From: Motiliproteus sp047633175
GTDB taxonomy: Bacteria; Pseudomonadota; Gammaproteobacteria; Pseudomonadales; Balneatricaceae
Direction of reading: 5' to 3'
NCBI GenBank assembly: GCA_047633175.1
Contig: JBLIEQ010000002.1
Location: 182,635-246,634, forward strand
Length of the DNA: 64,000 nt
Part shown: positions 58,836-64,000 of the stretch, one piece after another
Layout: the number at the start of each line of letters is the position of its first letter
Position numbering within the stretch: position 1 is the first letter of the stretch
Position numbers and translations under genes: made by a program
Notes under the pieces: generated by a model
Told to the model about the DNA's origin: nothing
Seen by the model: the letters and a program-made list of their open reading frames with translations, nothing else
Database searches by the model: none

Positions 58836-61800
58836 TTAGCCACTGTAGAGCAGCGACACCCGCTCCTTTCCATAGAGTCGCCCGAGCGTCAGTAGCAGGT
58901 CATCGGTGGCGCGTACCTGCCAGCCCTGCCCCAGCAGCAGATCGGCCGCAACCTCCTGACTCTGATAGCGAATACGTACCGGGACACCCTCGTCACAGCG
59001 GTGCTCAGGCAACCAGGCCGACAGCTGTTTCAGGCAGTCCTCGCCTTCGGGCCGCAGCTCTATCTGCAGCGCCTGCGCAAAACAGCGTCGCGCCTCGGCC
59101 ATATCCATCACCCGGCTGCAGCGCACCTTCATCTGATCTTTATAGTCATCGAAGGAGACCTCACCCTCGAAGACCAGCACCCGGTCCTTCACCACCAGAT
59201 CCCGGCACTGGTCGTACAGTTCACCGAACAGCACCACCTCCAGCCGCGCACTGCGGTCATCGAGGGTAACGATCACCAGGGTATCGCCGCGCTTGGTCTT
59301 AATCAGACGGAGATCGAGCACCAGACCCGCCATCTTCTGCTGAGCGCCTCGGACCGGCTTCAGGTCCGCCAGACGATTAGGGGCGAAGCGGCGCAGCTCG
59401 CGCGCATACTCATCGATCGGGTGACCGCTGACGTAGAGTCCCAGGGTCTCTTTCTCGCCGGTCAGACGCTGCTTATCGGTCCACTCTTCGATCCGCCCAT
59501 AGGGCTCATAGGGATCCAGAACCCCCTCGGAGGCTAGGCTGACATCGCCGAACAGATCGAACACCCCGCTGTCGAGATTACGGGCCTTCTGATCCGCCGC
59601 CTTGACCGCATCGGGGATCGCCGCCTGCAGCACCGACCGGTTAGGCCCCAGCTTGTCCAGCGCACCACAGCGTAAGAGCGCCTCAAGCACGCGTTTGTTG
59701 ATGTTTCCTCCACCCACGCGCTCACAGAAATCGAACAGATCGGCAAAAGGCTCGCCCTGAGTGCGGGCCGCAACGATCGCAGCGATAGGCCCTTCGCCGA
59801 CCCCCTTAATGGCCCCCAGGCCGTAGACAACCTCCCCGGCATCGTTAACGGTGAACCGGTACTCGCCGAAATTAACATCGGGCAACACCAGCGTCAGCCC
59901 CAGCGCTCGACACTCTTCGACAAAGATCACCACCTTGTCGGTATTCTGCATATCCGAGGACAGGACCGCCGCCATAAAGGGCGCCGGGTAGTGACACTTC
60001 AGCCAGGCGGTCTGATAGGAGACCAGCGCATAGGCGGCCGAGTGCGACTTGTTAAAGCCGTAACCGGCAAATTTCTCTACCAGATCGAAGATGTTACCCG
60101 CCAGCTCGGCGTCGATACTATTGCCCTCGCAACCGGCCAGAAACCCGACTCGCTGCTTGGCCATCTCCTCGGCTTTCTTCTTACCCATGGCCCGACGCAA
60201 CATGTCCGCGCCGCCCAGGGTAAAGCCTGCCATCACCTGGGCGATCTGCATCACCTGCTCCTGATACAGCACCACCCCGTAGGTGGGCTCCAACACGGGC
60301 TGCAGGGGCATATATTCGTAATCGGGGTGCGGGAAGGAGAGCTTGGCCCGGCCATGCTTACGGTTGATAAAGTCGTCCACCATGCCCGACTGCAACGGCC
60401 CGGGGCGGAACAGTGCCACCAGGGCGATAATATCCTCGAAGCGGCTCGGCAGCAGGCGCTTCATCAGGTCCTTCATGCCGCTGGATTCGAGCTGAAACAC
60501 CGCCGTGGTATCGCCACGCTTGAGCATCTCGTAGATCCGCGGATCCTCCAGCTCGATCGTGGTGATATCCAGCGGCACCTCATCGGTCTTGGCCTGCTGG
60601 GCATGGATGGTCTTTAACGCCCAGTCGATAATGGTCAGGGTCCGCAGCCCCAGGAAATCGAATTTCACCAACCCGGCGGATTCCACATCGTTCTTATCGA
60701 ACTGGGTCACCAGGCCGCCGCCCAGCTCATCGCAGTACAGGGGCGCAAAGTCGGTCAACCGAGTTGGTGCGATCACCACCCCGCCGGCATGCTTGCCCAC
60801 CCCGCGGGTGATGCCCTCCAGTTGCAGCGCCATATCCCAGATCTCCTGGGCCTCCTCGCTGATCTTCAGAAACTCGGCTAGCGCCGGCTCCGTCTCGGCC
60901 GCCTTGTTGAGGGTGATGCCCACCTCGAACGGGATCAGTTTGGAGAGTTTATCGGCCAGCCCGAACGCCTTGCCCTGCACCCGGGCCACATCCCGCACCA
61001 CCGCCTTAGCCGCCATCGTGCCGAAGGTGATGATCTGGGATACCGCATCACGGCCGTAAGTCTCGGCCACATACTCGATCACCCGATCACGGCCATCCAT
61101 ACAGAAATCGATATCGAAATCGGGCATCGATACCCGCTCCGGATTCAGAAAGCGCTCGAACAGCAGGTCGTATTCGATCGGATCCAGATCGGTAATCTTC
61201 TGCGAGTAAGCCACCAGAGAACCGGCACCCGACCCCCGGCCCGGCCCGACCGGCACGCCGTTGTCCTTACCCCACTGAATAAAGTCCATCACGATCAGGA
61301 AATAACCGGGAAAACCCATCTCGATAATGATACCCAGCTCGAAATCCAGACGCGTATCGTAGGGCTTGCGCTTGGCCGCATACTCGGGGTCCGTCGTATC
61401 GAGGATCTTCTCGAGCCGATCCTCCAACCCCTGCCTGGACACATCGATGAAGAATTCATCCATGGTCATCCCCTCGGGGATCGGGTAGTTGGGCAGGTAA
61501 TACTTACCTATCTCGATCTCTATATTGCAGCGCTTGGCGATCTCCAGGGTATTCGCCAGGGCGGAGGGGATATCGGCAAAGAGTGTGGCCATCTCCTCGC
61601 CAGAGCGGAAATACTGCTGGGCACTGTAGTTGCGCGGCCGCCGCGTATCGGCCAGCACTCGGCTCTGATTGATACAAACCCGGGCCTCATGGGCATCGAA
61701 CTCCTCCGGGCGCAGAAACATCACCTCGTTGGTCGCGACCACCGGACAGCTGAATTCGCTGGCCAGCCGCACACTGGCATGCAGACACTCCTCGTCCTTA

Positions 61801-62336
61801 GGCCGTCCGGTACGCTGCAGTTCCAGATAGAAGGCATCCGGAAACACCGCCATCCACTCTGCCAGACGCTCGCCAGCTTCCTCCGTACGTTCGCTGAGCA
61901 GCGCCGCACCGATCTCACCCTCTTTGGCACCCGACAACGCGATCAACCCCTGCGCCTTCTGCCTGACCCACTCGTGCTTTACCAGCGCCTTGTCGGCAAT
62001 GATCGTCTGGCCCTGCTGATAGGCCATCGAGATCAACTCGGTCAGATTGCGGTAACCGACCCGGTCCTTCACCAGCAGCGTCAGCCGTCGGGGAGCCGCC
62101 TTAGGGTCGTCCCGATTCTCGACCCAGATATCGGCACCGCAGATCGGCTTGACCCCGGCACCTATCGCGGCCTGATAAAATTTTAACAACGCATAAAAAT
62201 TGGTTTGATCGGTCAGCGCGACCGCCGGCATTCGCTGCCTAGCAGCTTCCCCCGCCAGTGCCTTAACCCGCACCAGACCATCGACAACCGAGAATTCAGA
62301 ATGGACGCGCAGGTGAACGAATTGACAATCAGACAT
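58836..62336 (-). CDS. dnaE: DNA polymerase III subunit alpha
   Basis: 1166 residues from the ATG at 62336 (MSDCQFVHLRVHSEFSVVDG). The longer frame upstream runs through a REP-like repeat. DnaE is the replicative polymerase. The PHP domain is N-terminal (FVHLRVHSEFSVVDG). The catalytic Asp residues lie in MPDFDIDFCMDGRDRVIEYV near residue 400, with the PGRGSGAGSLVAYSQKITDL block before it. YGFNKSHSAAYALVSYQTAW marks the fingers. An OB-fold region (GLVLDLRLIKTKRGDTLVIV) is near residue 1000. accA follows. Confidence 0.97.
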   Translation of the reverse strand: MSDCQFVHLRVHSEFSVVDGLVRVKALAGEAARQRMPAVALTDQTNFYALLKFYQAAIGAGVKPICGADIWVENRDDPKAAPRRLTLLVKDRVGYRNLTELISMAYQQGQTIIADKALVKHEWVRQKAQGLIALSGAKEGEIGAALLSERTEEAGERLAEWMAVFPDAFYLELQRTGRPKDEECLHASVRLASEFSCPVVATNEVMFLRPEEFDAHEARVCINQSRVLADTRRPRNYSAQQYFRSGEEMATLFADIPSALANTLEIAKRCNIEIEIGKYYLPNYPIPEGMTMDEFFIDVSRQGLEDRLEKILDTTDPEYAAKRKPYDTRLDFELGIIIEMGFPGYFLIVMDFIQWGKDNGVPVGPGRGSGAGSLVAYSQKITDLDPIEYDLLFERFLNPERVSMPDFDIDFCMDGRDRVIEYVAETYGRDAVSQIITFGTMAAKAVVRDVARVQGKAFGLADKLSKLIPFEVGITLNKAAETEPALAEFLKISEEAQEIWDMALQLEGITRGVGKHAGGVVIAPTRLTDFAPLYCDELGGGLVTQFDKNDVESAGLVKFDFLGLRTLTIIDWALKTIHAQQAKTDEVPLDITTIELEDPRIYEMLKRGDTTAVFQLESSGMKDLMKRLLPSRFEDIIALVALFRPGPLQSGMVDDFINRKHGRAKLSFPHPDYEYMPLQPVLEPTYGVVLYQEQVMQIAQVMAGFTLGGADMLRRAMGKKKAEEMAKQRVGFLAGCEGNSIDAELAGNIFDLVEKFAGYGFNKSHSAAYALVSYQTAWLKCHYPAPFMAAVLSSDMQNTDKVVIFVEECRALGLTLVLPDVNFGEYRFTVNDAGEVVYGLGAIKGVGEGPIAAIVAARTQGEPFADLFDFCERVGGGNINKRVLEALLRCGALDKLGPNRSVLQAAIPDAVKAADQKARNLDSGVFDLFGDVSLASEGVLDPYEPYGRIEEWTDKQRLTGEKETLGLYVSGHPIDEYARELRRFAPNRLADLKPVRGAQQKMAGLVLDLRLIKTKRGDTLVIVTLDDRSARLEVVLFGELYDQCRDLVVKDRVLVFEGEVSFDDYKDQMKVRCSRVMDMAEARRCFAQALQIELRPEGEDCLKQLSAWLPEHRCDEGVPVRIRYQSQEVAADLLLGQGWQVRATDDLLLTLGRLYGKERVSLLYSG

Positions 62337-62474
62337 GAAGCTCTCAGTCGCTTTGAATAAAAGACGGTCATTATAACGACAGCAGCACGCCGGGGTAAGT
62401 ACAGTCGCGGTAAAGAATACTGTCGGACTACACTCAACCCAAAAAATGCCGACCCACAAAAAAGGAGGACGCGA
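62337..62474. repeat. dnaE promoter gap with a degenerate REP-like pair
   Basis: The 138-bp gap holds GTCGGACTACACTCAACCC and the inverse-like GCCGACCCACAAAAAAG near 62424-62464. These are diverged members of the dispersed hairpin family. The promoter of dnaE should lie in the same stretch. Confidence 0.5.
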
Positions 62475-64000
62475 TCAGTCCGGTATTCTGAGTTCTCCTG
62501 CCGTAAACAGGATGACATCATCCTCATTAGGGAACTGCGCCAACGCGGGCAGATTAGCCAGCGTCAGATCTGGCACCCTGCCCTCAGCATCGATCCCACG
62601 CGGCACGGCTCGCACGACCTGACTCGGCGGCAGCTCGGTGCCTGCCTGCAGACGGGCATAGAGCAGATCCAATGCCCGTAGATAGTAATGGTGCAGGGGT
62701 ATATACGCCTCCTTAAAACCCGCGATGCCGTTCAACACGTCAAGGTGGTGGGCATGGGTCACCTCATAATAACGCACCCCACTGGCCGCGCCTTCTATAC
62801 TCTGATTCAGACCGACGTAAGCGCGTGACGTGTGGTTCGGGGGCAAGATCGCATCATTACGTCCGGTAACAATTACCACCGGCCGGCCATCAAGATCACC
62901 CTCGGCACGGATTTTCCGAATCCCTTGGGCAATGCGCTTAGACCAATGCGCCATCTGTCCCTGCAAGCGCGCATCGCTAACCGGATCACGTCCCGTCGCC
63001 AGCGCGCGCAGGCACAGGGCACCCTCCAAATTCTGATCAGCCAGACCCGAGCCGACAGAGACCGCCTGACGATCGGCGACGGGGCCATTCGCGGCATTGT
63101 TACTGACCAGCCCGACACCACCCGTCGGCGGGATCCCATTGCTGGTGGCGAACATCACGGCTTCGATCGCCGGATCTATCATCATCACCTGGCCGTTAGC
63201 ATCGGTAGCGGCGAAACTGTAGCCGCACAGATCTGCCGTCACCGAGGCCCGCGCGTAGGCATTGGCGTAAGTGACGGCGATCGACTGGGGAACGTTCAGA
63301 AACCAGTGCGAAGGCTGCAACCGGTTTTGATCCGGCATAATACCGTAATCATTAATAATGGCCTGCGCTTGCTCGGCCTGCCCCTCGAGCGTCTCGGCGC
63401 TCAGCAACCCCTTAACCGCCAGCGCCTCACACCGCGCCATGCTGGACGCAAAATTTAACGGCGCTGCAGGTGCCGCTGCCAGGCTGGCGCAGCCCTGGTA
63501 GACATTGAGCAGCGTCGTGTAATCGAACAGACTACGGCTATGCGCACTCAACAGGGCACCGGCTCCCTGGCGGATGCCAAACTCAGCCGAAAACCGCGGA
63601 TTCACATTGGGTTCCGAGACCGCAACGCCGTCGATAAGACCCCGGCGATCCGCCTCTGCCGCGAGCAACGACGCCCCTCCGCCATTCGACACGCTGGACG
63701 CTATTACCAGGGTGTTAGCGGGCCTGATTGTATCGCGATGACGACCTTTAGACCCTGTATCGCGAAATTGCCGATTAAGCACCTCGAACGCAAATTCGAT
63801 AGACGCCAATACCGAGTCGCCCCAGTGTTGCTCAGGATTATTCTGCGAATGCGCGTGCTTGAAGGCGAAGCGATTGGGCGTTGCGGCGTTAAAACGTTCC
63901 CGCTTGCGATCACTCAGACGGGCAGCGAAATGCGCGCCCTTGCCTGCTAGATCCGCACTACTGCGCGTTCCATCAAGCAGATTGACCGTATCCGCCTGCA
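62475..64000 (-). CDS. D-(-)-3-hydroxybutyrate oligomer hydrolase, N-terminus beyond window
   Basis: The frame is open to the right edge: reading it on the minus strand gives continuous protein (LAGKGAHFAARLSDRKRERF, then NAATPNRFAFKHAHSQNN), so the start lies outside. At least 507 residues are visible. The nucleophile block ANTLVIASSVSNGGGASLLA (Ser-Asn-Gly-Gly) and the late VIVTGRNDAILPPNHTSRAY plus EVTHAHHLDVLNG suit a large serine hydrolase of the 3HB oligomer hydrolase family, which cleaves oligomers from polyhydroxybutyrate breakdown. No other PHB genes are in the window. Confidence 0.87.
   Translation of the reverse strand, partial: QADTVNLLDGTRSSADLAGKGAHFAARLSDRKRERFNAATPNRFAFKHAHSQNNPEQHWGDSVLASIEFAFEVLNRQFRDTGSKGRHRDTIRPANTLVIASSVSNGGGASLLAAEADRRGLIDGVAVSEPNVNPRFSAEFGIRQGAGALLSAHSRSLFDYTTLLNVYQGCASLAAAPAAPLNFASSMARCEALAVKGLLSAETLEGQAEQAQAIINDYGIMPDQNRLQPSHWFLNVPQSIAVTYANAYARASVTADLCGYSFAATDANGQVMMIDPAIEAVMFATSNGIPPTGGVGLVSNNAANGPVADRQAVSVGSGLADQNLEGALCLRALATGRDPVSDARLQGQMAHWSKRIAQGIRKIRAEGDLDGRPVVIVTGRNDAILPPNHTSRAYVGLNQSIEGAASGVRYYEVTHAHHLDVLNGIAGFKEAYIPLHHYYLRALDLLYARLQAGTELPPSQVVRAVPRGIDAEGRVPDLTLANLPALAQFPNEDDVILFTAGELRIPD

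Overview
The window is a chromosomal segment from a Gram-negative gammaproteobacterium. Gene order and protein types resemble Pseudomonas and marine Oceanospirillales-like lineages, but I cannot name the genus. Most of it is moderately GC-rich. The exception is a clearly AT-rich patch at about 6.4-8.8 kb.

1-21 kb is an LPS core / lipid A / surface-glycan region. It holds the end of hldE, hldD, waaF, a WaaE-like GT2, five GT9 (heptosyltransferase-type) genes including waaF and a waaC-like gene, and a GT4. It also holds a pyruvyltransferase-like gene, an AlgX-like/MBOAT O-acetylation pair, an LpxL-type acyltransferase, msbA, a GtrB-GtrA-membrane glycosyltransferase trio, waaA (Kdo transferase) and a Kdo kinase. 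Together these make the heptose donor, build and decorate the core, finish lipid A and export it. ilvE and glnE follow, as they flank the waa locus in Pseudomonas.

21-34 kb holds amino-acid and phosphate genes: ilvE, glnE, a CYTH triphosphatase, the DUF47/Pit phosphate uptake pair, argE, argA, a histone-deacetylase-like hydrolase and thiI. 34-44 kb is the conserved block tRNA-Arg x2, tRNA-Ser, csrA, lysC, alaS, recX, interrupted by avtA and pssA, then recA with an SOS box and pncC. 44-64 kb holds mutS and fdxA, then a long minus-strand series: (3HB-oligomer hydrolase) dnaE, accA, tilS, pyrG, eno, ftsB, truD, surE, pcm, DUF368, nlpD, rpoS. kdsA, ispD and ispF, often found in this series, are not here.

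The most unusual signal is a recurring pattern of short tandem duplications, mostly 12-15 bp, at the ends of otherwise ordinary housekeeping genes. The two most striking cases duplicate translation starts. The hldE/hldD junction is repeated with a 92-bp period, giving two 31-codon mini-ORFs chained by ATGA overlaps into hldD. The surE start is copied about 76 bp upstream. recX has a triplicated Shine-Dalgarno/start unit, and CsrA has a duplicated 7-residue tail. A dispersed hairpin repeat (TCGGACTTTAGTCCGA and a covarying variant) lies in several intergenic gaps.
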